A stretch of 64,000 bases of DNA from Rhyzopertha dominica (taxonomy: Eukaryota; Arthropoda; Insecta; Coleoptera; Bostrichidae), in NCBI GenBank assembly GCA_025024175.1, contig QCXZ01000041.1, forward strand, positions 24,733,786-24,797,785, given 5' to 3'. Below the pieces are notes generated by a model that was not told the origin of the DNA, ran no database searches, and saw nothing but the letters and a program-made list of their open reading frames with translations. A program made the translations under genes and the position numbers. Positions 49,201-60,012 of the stretch are shown here, piece by piece. Numbering within the stretch: position 1 is the stretch's first letter; each line of letters opens with the position of its first letter.

Positions 49201-51280
49201 TCCAAACTAAGACAGACCTTTCCTTACAGATGGAAGACTACTATGGGATTTCCTTCAGCAGTTACTAAATGACCCAAGCCAAAGGTATACCAGCTACATC
49301 GCTTGGAAGAACAGAGAAAGTGGAGTGTTCAAAATCGTCGATCCTGCAGGTCTAGCCAAGCTGTGGGGAATTCAGAAGAACCATTTATCAATGAATTACG
49401 ACAAAATGTCTCGTGCACTAAGATACTACTACAGGGTTAATATATTAAGAAAAGTTCAAGGCGAACGTCACTGTTACCAGTAAGTATCCTAAATTTTATC
49501 AATTAACAATACTGCTACTTGAACCATCATGAAGCATTTATATATAACGCACTATGTCCTGAACGAACTTCCTATCTTGGTTGGTCTTCATTTCACTTTT
49601 CTAATTCCCTATATGCCTCTGCTACCCTAAAATCCTCCTCGGTCCCATTATACCATGTGCTATTGGCCTTCCTCTCTTCTTTCCTTGTCCCATTCAATTG
49701 TATTCGTACCTGATGTTTCCATTTTAATTAATCATATGTCCCAAACACTTGATTCTTAGCATTCTTACAATTATTGCAACCTCTTCTACATCATATTCTT
49801 CCAAACATTTTCAGTTTTTTTCTCAGGTATTCATTTTTCTCCTATTTTTACTAGACTTATTCACTCTTGATCTTTTTTTGTGTTGTGATCATAGCTTTTG
49901 AAGCATATGTATATACTAGGCCTTATTATTATTATCATTTGCTTTGTTTCATACAACACGTATTTTTCGGCATTTATTATTTATATTTTGTGTATTTATT
50001 GGCTTCCCCCCTCCCCTACTGATATTTGTGTATGTTCTTTAAAGTTTCTTTCTTTGCTGTATTATCATATCTACCTTTATAGTCACATGCTCCCTAGATA
50101 CAGGTATATTAAATTAATTCCAAATTAGTCATTGTCTTCTACAGAAAAAAAAACTTTTGTATTTTCTACACCCATTTTAACTATTTTACTATTTTGTTTG
50201 TCACTTTAGCTTGTTCTAATACTCATTTCAGAGATTTTGTTTTTGCCTTATTGAAAGCTTATTCGAAATTTAGAAGGAAGATTTCCAGATTAAAGTTACA
50301 TTCTCTTCCCGTCTTTTTATTACCTGTTTGATCATGAATATTACATTCAATTGTTAATTGATGGTTGATATATTTGGTATTCTTGCCAGTTTGAAGTGTT
50401 TGCAGAACTGAAGACAGTATTTTACCTGTATATAATATGCCTTATCTTTATTTTGAGACACATTTTTATTTAGCCTTATTGTTTTATTAGTCTATACATT
50501 TTCTGTGAACTACCATCCTCATATTTAAAGACATTTATTCCATCTTGCATAAGCACTTTCTCATTTTTGTCTTTTTTACATATATTATTTTTTCATTGCT
50601 TTTATTTTCTTCATTCATGTTAATCTTGTATTTTTTCATGTCCCCCTTGTTACTATTTATTTATAGCGTTCTTTATACACCTACTATTTTCTCTTGCTTA
50701 TTTTTTATTCAACCTATTCAAATCCTTATGTACAGTTCTGCTTTCTTATCCCACATATGTTGCTGAGCTTTCTATATTTCTGCTTCTTGTATCGATGTTT
50801 TCTAACTTTGGTTTATTCAATTTCTTTTGTTTTAGCATTTTCACTTTCTTTTATACTAGAACCATGTAATAGCCCACAGTTTGATGAGGTTTTTGAGTCT
50901 TTTACCGCCAATCGCCTTTTTTATGATTTTGATGTCCTTGTGTTTTATTTCAATGATTTTTCTTTTCCAGGTTCTTGAGAAACCCCACCGAGCTCAAGAG
51001 CATCAAAAACATATCTCTCCTACGGCAGCAGATGTCTCCAACTCGACCAGCAACCCAAATGATGGGTAACATGTCTGTGAAACCAGAACCAATAGAAATG
51101 GTAGAAAAACCAAATATAAAGGTGGAAGAGTGTGAGGATAGACCTGCGGATTTAAGCATGGAAGGTCCAACAGATCTTAGCACAAATGCAAGACATGTTA
51201 ACATAGTATGTTCGCCTGACACACCCATCTTGAGGGAACCGCCACCCCACTATTATTCTACAACGAATGAAGAAAAGTGA
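43227..51280 (+). CDS. aop: Anterior open/Yan, ETS-domain transcriptional repressor
   Basis: Four coding exons: 43227-43521, 48476-49081, 49230-49479 and 50971-51280. All junctions are gt-ag, and the phases join into 486 residues. Residues 62-138 form the SAM/pointed domain (RVWSREDVITFLRWAEREF, then NGKAMCLLTRADL across the first splice). Residues 302-387 form the ETS DNA-binding domain (GRLLWDFLQQLL, WGIQKNHLSMNYDKMSRAL, YYRVNILRKVQGERHCYQF). The ETS sequence and pointed-domain type are those of Yan/ETV6, a nuclear repressor that polymerises through its SAM domain, opposes Pointed, and is removed when receptor tyrosine kinase/MAPK signalling is on. The linker holds 11 Ser/Thr-Pro sites and the tail three, possible MAPK targets. 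The tail also has PADLS (442-446) and PTDLS (450-454), CtBP-type motifs, and VKPE and IKVE SUMO-type sites. The start at 43227 is the first Met after the acceptor and gives MKLVPGP; an upstream in-frame Met at 43128 would need the intron to be retained. The protein is shorter than the fly protein as I remember it (about 730 residues). Confidence 0.95.
45312..45762 (-). mobile_element. Deletion derivative of a DDE transposon with cagggtgcg ends
   Basis: 451 bp bounded by inverted ends cagggtgcg..aaaaataa and cagggtgcggcaaaataacc, with TA on both sides (45310-45311 and 45763-45764). On the minus strand the interior still encodes the last residues of a transposase: VMQNFKMHLQQYIVNNGRHL followed by QDVLFK. 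This is the C-terminus expected for the insect Tc1/mariner-superfamily DDE family seen at 10590 and 26925. The catalytic core is gone, so mobility would depend on another copy. Confidence 0.85.
47168..48250 (-). mobile_element. Mariner-like transposon in aop intron 1
   Basis: 1083 bp with inverted ends reading cgaggatagtcccagaaata on the left and cgagggtaatcctagaaata on the complement of the right, and TA at both borders (47166-47167 and 48251-48252). The interior is a decayed mariner transposase on the minus strand, antisense to aop. Confidence 0.9.
47250..48080 (-). pseudogene. Mariner transposase, decayed
   Basis: From a Met near 48075 (MEKIDHRHVLQYFHLKGFG) the frame has an early stop, then RMTYQEEYSRIRSNEVTTPE near 47940. 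From 47829 it continues SKSAVHCILTENLDMRKLCS, and then ITKKTWIHYFTLETKESSK, equivalent to the DETWVHHYDPETKQQSK box of mariner, with the Asp lost (KK for DE). Further pieces, KARMQRLSDEV and a C-terminal AVDGYFDELND, lie in other frames. The first catalytic Asp is missing and there are stops, so it is inactive. Confidence 0.85.
49482..50970 (+). other. aop: aop intron 3, strongly T-rich
   Basis: This intron (49480-50970) separates the ETS domain's last residues from its main exon. The plus strand is very T-rich over 50400-50960, which yields chance hydrophobic frames at 50545-50766 and 50694-50978. The acceptor is a long pyrimidine tract ending ttttccag at 50970. Confidence 0.9.
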
Positions 51281-53135
51281 TCTTAGTGATAGAGAAAAAA
51301 GACTTATGTGCATTATAGTGACAATTATTGTAAAGGTGCCAATATAAACTTAGTTAATTCAAGATGTCTTTCGACATCTTTCAGTTGTGCCAAAACGTAG
51401 ATTGTTTGGAAGTGTGAAAACAACTGCCGTGGCAGCTTTTTAAGTTTTTTCCGTCACATGGAGAATCTTATCACAGTGTGATAGTGCTATGACAATAAAT
51501 GTTTACAGTATGCCACAAAATTTGTTGTAAGAAATGGACTGGAATATGTGAAATTTTTCGGGGCCACTGATTTTGTATGAATAGTATTACATTCCAAAAG
51601 TGGTAGTATTGGCCATTTGGGAAATTGATTTCAGGAATTTTTGGCAGTTGTACCGTAAAGACTGAAAAGTACCTGCATTCAGACAGATGCAAACCAAGTG
51701 CAATTGAACAATCATTAAATTCTATAAAAATTCTCATTAAAAAGTGCAATTTATGTGGGGAACAGCTGCTAAAAATTTATAATCTGCAAGGGGCTAAATT
51801 AACTTCCAGCTCTATTTCTGTGATCTCTTTAAACATTTGACTCAAATTGTGTGATTTATATGTGTATATGAAGGAGTGTAAATATTAAAATTTTGCATTA
51901 GAATAATAAGGGTAGTGTTTTTTATAGCTATAGAAAAATACCAACATAGCTTTACGAAAAAAATGAATCGAATTTTTGTCAATTAGTACATAAGTAAACA
52001 AACTTCTTCAAAATTGTTAGTTATTGTACATACATAAATGTTACAAATAGTTTATGAAAGCTTTATTTTGAAAAGCTGCAGTCTAAATGTTTTATATGAG
52101 AACTATTTTGTTAACATTATGAATTCGAAATACATCATTTAAACATCAGTGAGTTTTCGTTGCCTGCCTGCCTTCACCCACATTACTTAATAATAACAAA
52201 TGCCTTTATTTAACCTGTCGGGCTGTCAGCTATCAGCTGTTATTGATACAAACCAAGGCTAATCTAACAAAAAAAAAGTGATTGCATAATATCGTACTTG
52301 GAAAATACAAAAAAAATATTGCTCTACTAGGTAAGTAACGAAAGTAGACACAAGGAATACCACACATGCATATATCAAGANTTAATATTAATTAAGAGTA
52401 GCAACTTTAATTTTGGTTTAAACCATGGTAGGATAAAGATAATAGATTTCTAGGAAGAGTCTAATAATAATGTGCTGACACATGAAAAAGCAGTTTCAAA
52501 GAGGATGATGTTATGCTTAGTTATATAATTTTTTTGTCTTTTAAATATTTTGGCTGATAGAACAAAATAGCATGTATTAAACACAAAAGGCGATATATTC
52601 ATTATCCCACATTTTCAGCCAGTTGCATATAACATTCTGGGTAATACTCACTCTTTTCTGTAACAGGCTTTTAACGTTCGACAGAAAAATGAATTTTCTG
52701 GAAGAAAATTTAAATCAACGTCTTTTTTTAGATACCTATACACAGTTGGCCAGTTAGAAGTAAGTATTTATAGAAATAAAAAATTTGAAAGTTGGCACTA
52801 TAATAATTCAAATAGCTTCGTTGAATTAAAATGTTCTCAGGCTCCCGAAACTTTATGTTATAGTGGAAGTTGCTGGTAGCTTATTTAAAATGGAAAACCC
52901 TGATTTTTTTACATTTTAAGAAATTTATTGTTTTTAAAATAAATTTAATTTTTCATCTATATCTAAAATCAAACTTTCTCAAAAAGGATATTCAACTTTT
53001 TGAAAGAACTGCAAATGTAAAATTCAACAGTGCTTTCCTGTTTTGTTACATAATCTACCGAGTGACGATAATTACTCATCAAATTTAGTCAACTTTAAAC
53101 TCAAGTATCTGCCTCATCTTTTTGAAATAAAACCA
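51281..53135 (+). other. aop: aop 3' untranslated region and possible polyadenylation signals
   Basis: No coding frame follows the stop at 51278-51280. AATAAA signals occur at 51494-51499, 52775-52780 and 53126-53131. Which is used cannot be told from sequence. One unresolved base at 52381. Confidence 0.5.
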
Positions 53136-53930
53136 TAGCGTTACAATGTGTCTAGAGTCTTCCTCCTCACATTACCATTTAAATGCATTAAGTTCGTTAG
53201 AAGTTCAGAATCTTTGAAGAATTTACTACTGATATATTTTTCCCAAAATGATAGATAGTGCCACAGTCGCTATTAACTTAAAAATTGTAAATACCAAGGA
53301 ATGGCGTATTACACTTCATATAAAAGCCCCTTTCATTGCCTTAACATTCATGTTTAGAAAATAAGAAACAATCTATTTTATAAGTATGGGCATTGAGTTT
53401 ATTACTCCAATGGTATATAATAATCAAAGGTATGGGTAAGAATTTAGATGGCAATGCCATCTGTCAGCATTACACTGACATGATGACAAAGCCACCTAGC
53501 TGCCATTATTGGAACTACTTCCTAAAGGAAGCCTGACAAATTGGCATGTACTACCTACATACTTCAATCAGCAGTTGGTATTGGTGCAGACACCACAGCA
53601 TAGACATGCATTTTAAAGGTATGGGTGTTTACATCTGAAAACATTTCTGCACACATTAAGTTCCTCCCCTCCCTATCTTTTAATTATGTTAAGCTAGTGG
53701 TTTCAGGTAAAGTTTGGGACACTGCTGAAAATTGATTTTCTTTCAAAGGTAATATAATGTTTTTCTCAAAATTCATCAGTTGCTACAAACTAAAAAAATA
53801 AACACCAAGAGGAAGGTCATGTCACATTCATTTGACTTATTATTTATATAATCACTATTAGTAAAATGAAAATGGACAATAATCAGCGGCATTAAAAGGC
53901 ACAGTAAAAATATTTACTGTAGGTACTTAA
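53136..53930. other. Intergenic, with short dispersed repeat S copy C at 53571-53616
   Basis: No gene. Copy C reads gcagttggtattggtgcaga, then agcatagacatgcattttaa, matching copies A (34385) and B (38781) in its 3' half. Confidence 0.55.
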
Positions 53931-53934
53931 TGCT

Positions 53935-54205
53935 AGATATGACTGTTGAAGTATTAAGCATGAATAATGGAACGCTGTGGTACACCAAGCAACACTTGCC
54001 TGGAAAAGGCTACTTTTCAGTAATCCTCAGAGGGTTTGAAGTCTAGATATTGAAAAATGGCAAGCACTGTTTTGTGACTTATGGTTTCGAATGCTTTCGA
54101 AAAGTCAAACAGCTCCACTACAACAAATGGATTAGCTATACATGTTAGCCTATCATCCATCACATGCTGTAAAGCAGACTCACAACTTTCGTTAGGAAAA
54201 TTAAT
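53935..54205 (-). pseudogene. LINE reverse transcriptase fragment
   Basis: The minus-strand frame reads SALQHVMDDRLTCIANPFVV, then VELFDFSKAFETISHKTVLA, then a stop, then FSRQVLLGVPQRSI. This is the reverse transcriptase region around the first catalytic Asp of non-LTR elements (usual form LLDFSKAFDTVNH, then RGVPQGSILGP). The following YxDD region is not present. Confidence 0.85.
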
Positions 54206-55340
54206 GAGAATCCTAGACCAAACAGAACATTATAAAGACAGCATTTCATGGTACAAGTTCAAGAAAAGGAGTATTTTATACCCGAATGAATTTGCAATGT
54301 AGAAGAAACAGGTGTGTCAGTCATACATCTGATATCAGAGGAATGAATTAATTTGATAATCACCCCAAATGTGAAAGCATTTCAAACTCTGTTCATTCTG
54401 CATGAATGATAACATGTTCCTTTGATTACCTGTAGGAATCACTGGCTTGCACACATCAATTGGCTAAATACAGATATTTTTTCAAGTGCTTTAAGCCTTC
54501 AATGGACAATGTGCTGCTGGGCCTAAATAATCCCAAAAGACATATCAATCGAATGCTTGAATAGAAGTTCCAAGCTGCTGCCACTTGATAGGCGAATAAT
54601 TTTTTCACACCATAACAGATGTATTTATAACAAATTGTGGTTCTTGTTAAATAGTAGAAAACGAATGACAATAAATTATGTTTTGGGGTGGACAGGCACC
54701 TAAATCTTTCTACAGGTAGGTATCTACCATAAAGAAGGGGAGGCTGTTTAGCATCATACCTCAGCAGCGTACTGTTTCTAAGAGAGCCAATTTATTAAAT
54801 TAAAAGAACCGCCTCCATTAACACTTAAATTTATTAACAATAATGATTCAGTTGTACACTGCAATTCTTCCTAACCCTATCCAATACTACAACTACCTAC
54901 TTATTTAATGATACGCACTCGTAACCATAAAAAAGGGAAAAATATGCATCTTTGCTTACTGCCTTCTTTGGGGTTTATTGCTACAACACTCTGGTAGTTA
55001 ATATGAACAATAGTCAGGTTCGCTAGTCAATACCACCGTCTTTGGTTAATACAGTGGTTTCAGTTGCTCACTGTATTGCTATGCCGAGGGTCAAGTCAGG
55101 TGTATGTCACATGAAAGGTGAAGTGAAGCACTGGAAGTTTAACTAGTTTAACAACTGGTAGCTTCTTAGGAAGTAAAAATCCACCTTGGAAGATGCTAGA
55201 AGAGGTTTTCAGTGAAGGGGACGGGGGTTGTAGACTTAATTAGTTATCGGTTCAAGGAGGCTGTCTGGGATATCTTTTTTATCGAAAAAAAAAAGTAACA
55301 ACGTATGTGTTGACGACACAAAAAAGCAAACTACTACATT
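54206..55340. other. Intergenic, no gene recognised
   Basis: No recognisable gene. Open frames at 54081-54302 and 54456-54671 have no domain. Confidence 0.45.
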
Positions 55341-55344
55341 AAAG

Positions 55345-55535
55345 AATTTTAGGAACACCGAGTACATATCAAGTGCTTATCCACTTGCACTCACCCCTCG
55401 GAATATTTTGGCAGGATTTAAGACAGCTGGATTATTTCCTGTAATTGAAAATATCTTCAGCAATGACAAACTTTTTAAGTTGCTGTCCCAGAACAATCCC
55501 ACAGATGTCAGCCAAAAATATGGGAAGACATGAAA
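55345..55535 (+). pseudogene. Pogo/Tigger-like (DDE_1) transposase fragment
   Basis: The frame starting near 55354 reads NTEYISSAYPLALTPRNILA followed by GFKTAGLFPVIENIFSNDKL. It fits the insect DDE_1 C-terminal box, usually AFTPNNIISGFRKTGIYP. The catalytic part upstream is not recognisable, so it is a relic. Confidence 0.65.
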
Positions 55536-56930
55536 AATGATACTTTCAACTGGTCTAAGAAAGTAAAGTAGGAACCACTTTTTAAACTATTTACACTCCG
55601 ATATGTGCCATTCAACACCTAGTGAACGACCTCTGCAGTTTGTTTTAAATATAATATGTAGGCACCTCACATAAAACAAGATCGCAATTATTGCATATAC
55701 TGGCTAGGTACAATACTTTCCACATTACCTATGTTACAAATATTTAGTTAGATTATTTTGTGGGGTATTTTTTTACATTTCTTTTCTTATTTCTTATAAA
55801 ATTGCTCAACAATGAAAGAGATATATTCAAGATGAAAATTATACCAAAATTATATTTAACTTTTCAATCAAATGGGCTTTCGTTCTAATAGGTACATGAG
55901 GGATAGAATGTATTGCAAGAAGTAAGTTAGCAACAACTGCAGACGTTTCGGAATCTTCTCATTTATCGCAAGATGTTTTGTAGGCAACTCTTACCTAAAA
56001 ATAATTAGTCTGCTTACCATTTCTATACGACTATTGCCATGAAAATTTAAACTCAAATCGCGCTTAACTGCCAAGCACTTGCGACTTGCCAGATGTGGGC
56101 GCTAAAGCTTAATCCTTAATAGATGTATAGATGTTACTGCGGGGAATCCCGCGACAGTCTTGTTCATTGTTCTCCCTCCGGCAAATGATGAATTCCAACA
56201 TAATACACCGTTCGGTTTTATCAAAAGTATTCACCGTGTTATAATTTGCTGATCTTTAATAGGCCGCAAACTAGAAAATAACACATCGCGAGACTCCGGA
56301 CTCGAGCTTCCCAGCACCTGTTTCAAACGCGGCAGCCATTACGACATCCATAGATTACTTTTCTAGATATGCCACTCCATTATAACGGGATGGCACCTTT
56401 TTCATCAGCGCCATCTAACAAAGTGTCTGGGTACTATTACGCAAACTAGTAACAGGAAAACGTATAGATGGTGCTGTATCGTTAATGGGACAGGTACTTC
56501 CCACCCGGATTTATAATATGCTGTTTTAGTTTATTTGTTTTTAAGTATTTAATGACAATTTACCAAACGTCGACTCTGTAAATAACTGAAAGAAATGAAC
56601 TGTTTTAAGTACGACACAGACAAATAGTAGACATAGAAATAAAAAAAAATTAATTAATCAGACATTTATTCCAAATTGTAGACATTTATAAAAATTACAT
56701 AAACTCACATTCAATACAATAATACATCCGTTACAATGCAATATAATGTAGAACAATAATGGTAAGGTGTATTCAATGACAAATAAAACTTAATTTATTT
56801 TGAAGGCTTAATAATTCGAAAGATAAATATAAAAAACTACTTTTGCTAGAAATAGTGTGCATCAACAAACAAAACAAAGGTATCAGTAAAACAACTGTTA
56901 TACATAATTCATAAATAATACACTTAAGCA
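55536..56930. other. Intergenic, with a CpG-richer patch at 56140-56480
   Basis: No gene recognised. The patch at 56140-56480 stands out from the AT-rich surroundings. Its minus strand holds a 22-codon frame starting ATGGCTGCCGCG near 56340, but nothing supports a gene. Rest is AT-rich. Confidence 0.35.
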
Positions 56931-56933
56931 TTT

Positions 56934-57535
56934 TTACAAAAGTAAACTAAAACTAAACCTTAGTACGGCGCTTTTTTTTAATTTATTAAATGCTAAACTA
57001 GTCAAAGAATCCTGATTTGCACCCCTTATATCCTTACCACTCAGTATTTGATTAATGTTCTTTATGTAAGAAAAAAGTATGATATTTACTACAACGTTAA
57101 TAAATAAAATGGTATTGGACATGTGGGCTGTACAAAATAATGCTCGAACATCTTCAAATTTAGTTTTGATTTGTATTATAATTTTCTGCTTAATTTCATA
57201 AGTACATATTAATTTGGGAACCACACACAACACAAGATATGTTACCTGATTAAATATATTCAAAAATGTTATACTGGGAAACTGAAATTTAGAATCTGGA
57301 TATTGTCGTTGATGAATCAAAACATTCTCATCAAGTTCATCTTCAGTACATATTTTTTTATGCAATCGGGNCACTCTGGTAGTAATACCTTTTTAATCAC
57401 ATATCCAGCTACATAAGCTGAAGTGTGATTTTCCACAAATGCTCTATTTACTTTGCTGAATTGGGGAAACACAGCTTCTGGCATTTGTACATGATCACAA
57501 ACTATATATTTTTGTCCCAATATAAAAGTCTGCAT
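56934..57535 (-). pseudogene. P-element/THAP9-type transposase, C-terminal fragment
   Basis: From 57535 the minus strand reads MQTFILGQKYIVCDHVQMPE, then AYVAGYVIKKVLLPE, then CPDC with an unresolved base. After a frame shift it continues through DSKFQFPSITFLNIFNQV, EIKQKIIIQIKTKFED and ALFCTAHMS to a stop at 56934. AYVAGYV..K followed by a CxxC pair is the conserved start of the C-terminal region of P-type transposases. The shift near 57365 and the lack of upstream catalytic blocks argue for a relic. It is on the same strand as the THAP/RNase H-like exons at 61591-62373 but is separated from them by mtSSB. Confidence 0.7.
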
Positions 57536-58569
57536 CCGCCATCGCCATCCGCCAATCCGTCAACCTCTGTCTATGTCTATTGCGTCTACGGATAACTGCA
57601 CTTAGGAGTTAAGTTAAAATTCTATCTGCTACAAAATGGTACTGTTTGATAGAGGTTCCAAGTGCCACCGGTAGATGGCGGCAACTTAGATGTGTAAGAT
57701 TTTTAATTTTTTCCTCTTTTTTATCATCTTATTCGGATGAAACACATTACGATAAACTCAATAGTTGGTATCTGTAGTTTTATAACTTGAAATGCAAGTA
57801 AAACTTAACGTTTACCCAGTAAAAAGGAAATTGTGTTATAAAGTGCTTAACTTATTGAAAAATTATCACTTTTGACATGGGGCGCCACTTTATCGGCAAT
57901 CCGTAAAAGCTTGAATTCGCCGACAAAAACAGGGACGCTGGCGAATTGTTTGTTCGGCATCAAATTATCAACAGCGAAATGACATCAATAACACAGTTGA
58001 AAAAGCTGAGAGCTTAATTTTTGTAGAATATATGTATAATCAATTTGATTTTGATCTGTTGCTCTGATATTTATTTTTTGTTTTGTTGTTAATTCCATTA
58101 AAAAACTATAATGACTATGCAATACTGTGTAAATAATTTTATTAAGAGTAGTTAGATATTTATCTTCCTTTTGTATACTGATTCATTATGAAATATAAGA
58201 ATTGAGTATAAATTTCTGATATGTATTAGTTTAGGAAATAGTTTTAAGCAAATTTCTGTATGACCAACAAAAATTGTTATCATGATTTACATAGTTACGT
58301 TTCTATGAGAGACCTTGGATATTGGTACTCCATTTTTGTCATAAATCTATCACTAACATAACTTATACAATAAGCTCGACAGAATAATTCGTTATAAACG
58401 CTGGTGTAATCTATTACAAATGAACTTAATTGTAAGAAAAAGACATTTCAGAAATAAACACTATCATGAAAAATATTTATTAACAAAAAAAGACATTCTT
58501 TAAAAAACAGATTACACTCCTCCGCTAATAATAAGGAATATAAAAATAAAAAGCGTTATTCAAGCAAAA
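57536..58569. other. Intergenic, downstream of mtSSB
   Basis: No gene recognised. A ccgccatcgccatccgccaa stretch at 57536-57556 lies next to the P-type fragment. A possible mtSSB polyadenylation signal (complement of tttatt) is at 58476-58481. Confidence 0.45.
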
Positions 58570-59272
58570 TTATCTCGTCTGCTGTTCAGGTGATTGGAAA
58601 AATATAACATCATCTGCAGCAATTGCAGTGGTGCTCTTATTTTTTCCATTTTCATCTTTAATTTCACCATATGTGATGCGACCTGTGACATGCACCCTTT
58701 GACCTTTCTTAAGAAAATTTAATACTGTTTCACGAAGTCCAGGTTTAAAACATACAACCCTGTGCCATTCGGTGCGTTGCATGAATTCTCCACTTTCATA
58801 GCGATAGTTGGTATGTGTTGCCAATGAAAATACTACAACTGGATGTTCAGGTGTGCCCTTCTTTTGTGGATCTGCTCCTACGCGACCCAAGAGCTGCACG
58901 GAATTGATTGCTGAAAATTACTATAGTAAAAGCACGAACTGAGAGTAGAATATAAACAAAATGGCCCTAAGCACTAATCATAATGTATGTATACTAAATA
59001 AAATGTATTTTTATAATGTGGTTGCAATGTTCGAAACTAAGCATAAAGTTAATGGTATTGTCTGATAATAGTTTACTGTCACTTACTTTTCTCTAATCGT
59101 GGTGGTTCCTGCTCAGTTGCAATAGAGACGTTATTTCTATTTGGTACCAGAAAATTTATAATGCCTTTGTTTTGCAAAATCCTCGAGTTAAAGAGCTAAA
59201 AATTGCACATTTAAAACGGTTACCATGTGATTTTGTAAACAGAATTATTAAACCTACCTTTCGAGATATCAT
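58570..59272 (-). CDS. mtSSB: Mitochondrial single-stranded DNA-binding protein
   Basis: Three exons on the minus strand: 59272-59258, 59195-59087 and 58910-58570, joined by gt-ag introns in matching phase to 154 residues. Residues 1 to about 40 (MISRKLFNSRILQNK and on) are basic and lack a clear fold, as in a mitochondrial import peptide. From about 42 the single OB-fold begins (TINSVQLLGRVGADP), with VVVFSLATHTNYRY, TEWHRVVCFKPGLRETVLNF, LKKGQRVHVTGRITYGEI and AADDVIFF. The order and length match animal SSBP1 (about 146-150 residues). The protein coats displaced single strands during mtDNA replication and stimulates polymerase gamma and the Twinkle helicase in the matrix. Only five codons lie in exon 1. 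The start at 59272 is the only Met that precedes the presequence with a good donor (aaag|gtaggt). No defect seen. Confidence 0.95.
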
Positions 59273-59339
59273 GTTTTCTTATTTGCATATACCTATTAAT
59301 AATTAAAAAAACTAAGCCAATGGCGTACTTTTAGAGCAG

Positions 59340-59573
59340 TTGAAAACAATACAAGAAAACAAAAGCAACTTTCGTTTTAAGATTTTATATCTATTTTGGG
59401 TTAAGTTCCTAAGTTCATATCAAATAAAGGCGCCAATGCGCGTGATCAATCCTATACAACGTTGCCGTATTGCTTTACAGCATATACCAGTGACAACAGT
59501 TTCAGCTTCAACTTTAACAAACCCAATAATGGTTTTAACTTTAAACAAGGGAAAAAATGGACACTGCACGTAG
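59340..59573 (+). CDS. Unidentified small frame divergent from mtSSB
   Basis: A 77-codon open frame starts 68 bp from the mtSSB start on the opposite strand. From its second Met (59433) it reads MRVINPIQRCRIALQHIPVT, an Arg-rich start with no acidic residue, as in a mitochondrial import signal. It runs into a stop that overlaps a possible splice donor (cacgta|gtaagt, 59574 onward). It could be the first coding exon of a divergently transcribed gene whose other exons I cannot find, or a chance frame. No family recognised. Confidence 0.25.
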   Translation: MKTIQENKSNFRFKILYLFWVKFLSSYQIKAPMRVINPIQRCRIALQHIPVTTVSASTLTNPIMVLTLNKGKNGHCT

Positions 59574-59812
59574 TAAGTTGAAGTGTGTTATTACTAAACG
59601 GCATCCATCCATAAGCATTAGCATACTAGTATGCATATGGGGTTAGCAGAAATAAGGAAAATTGACCTAGGCNACTGAAAGCAAGACGTGAATCGAATAC
59701 TGCTCTTACTTCTGGAAGCCTTTGAGCTGGAAGCTTATTTTTCACTTCAACCTTTACATCTACAAGCTAAACATACCAATGTGCATTGGTTACCTATGTT
59801 AATAAATTTACG

Positions 59813-60012
59813 CCGATCACCGAACAGATGGAGTGATCATGATGCGTATTCTTCACGGAATAACCATAACCATTGCATAATTTTTTAGTTAATTGTTCAG
59901 TAGTCAAAAATTTGTTACAAAGATTAAGTCGGACTTGAATAAACAACATCAAATCTGATAACGTGCAAGATGCATACAATTCACGTGATCACTCCATCTA
60001 TTCGGTGATCGG
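59813..60012. repeat. Hairpin or short element with 27-bp inverted ends
   Basis: The arms at 59813-59839 and 59986-60012 are inverted copies with one mismatch: ccgatcaccgaacagatgga followed by gtgatca on the left. About 146 bp lie between them. No target duplication is visible. Each arm also has partial self-symmetry (gatcacc...gtgatc). Confidence 0.75.

Noticed and set aside
50545..50978. Hydrophobic open frames in aop intron 3 that look like membrane proteins
   Set aside because: The plus strand is strongly T-rich there, which yields Phe/Leu/Ile codons by composition; the region is bounded by the aop donor and acceptor.
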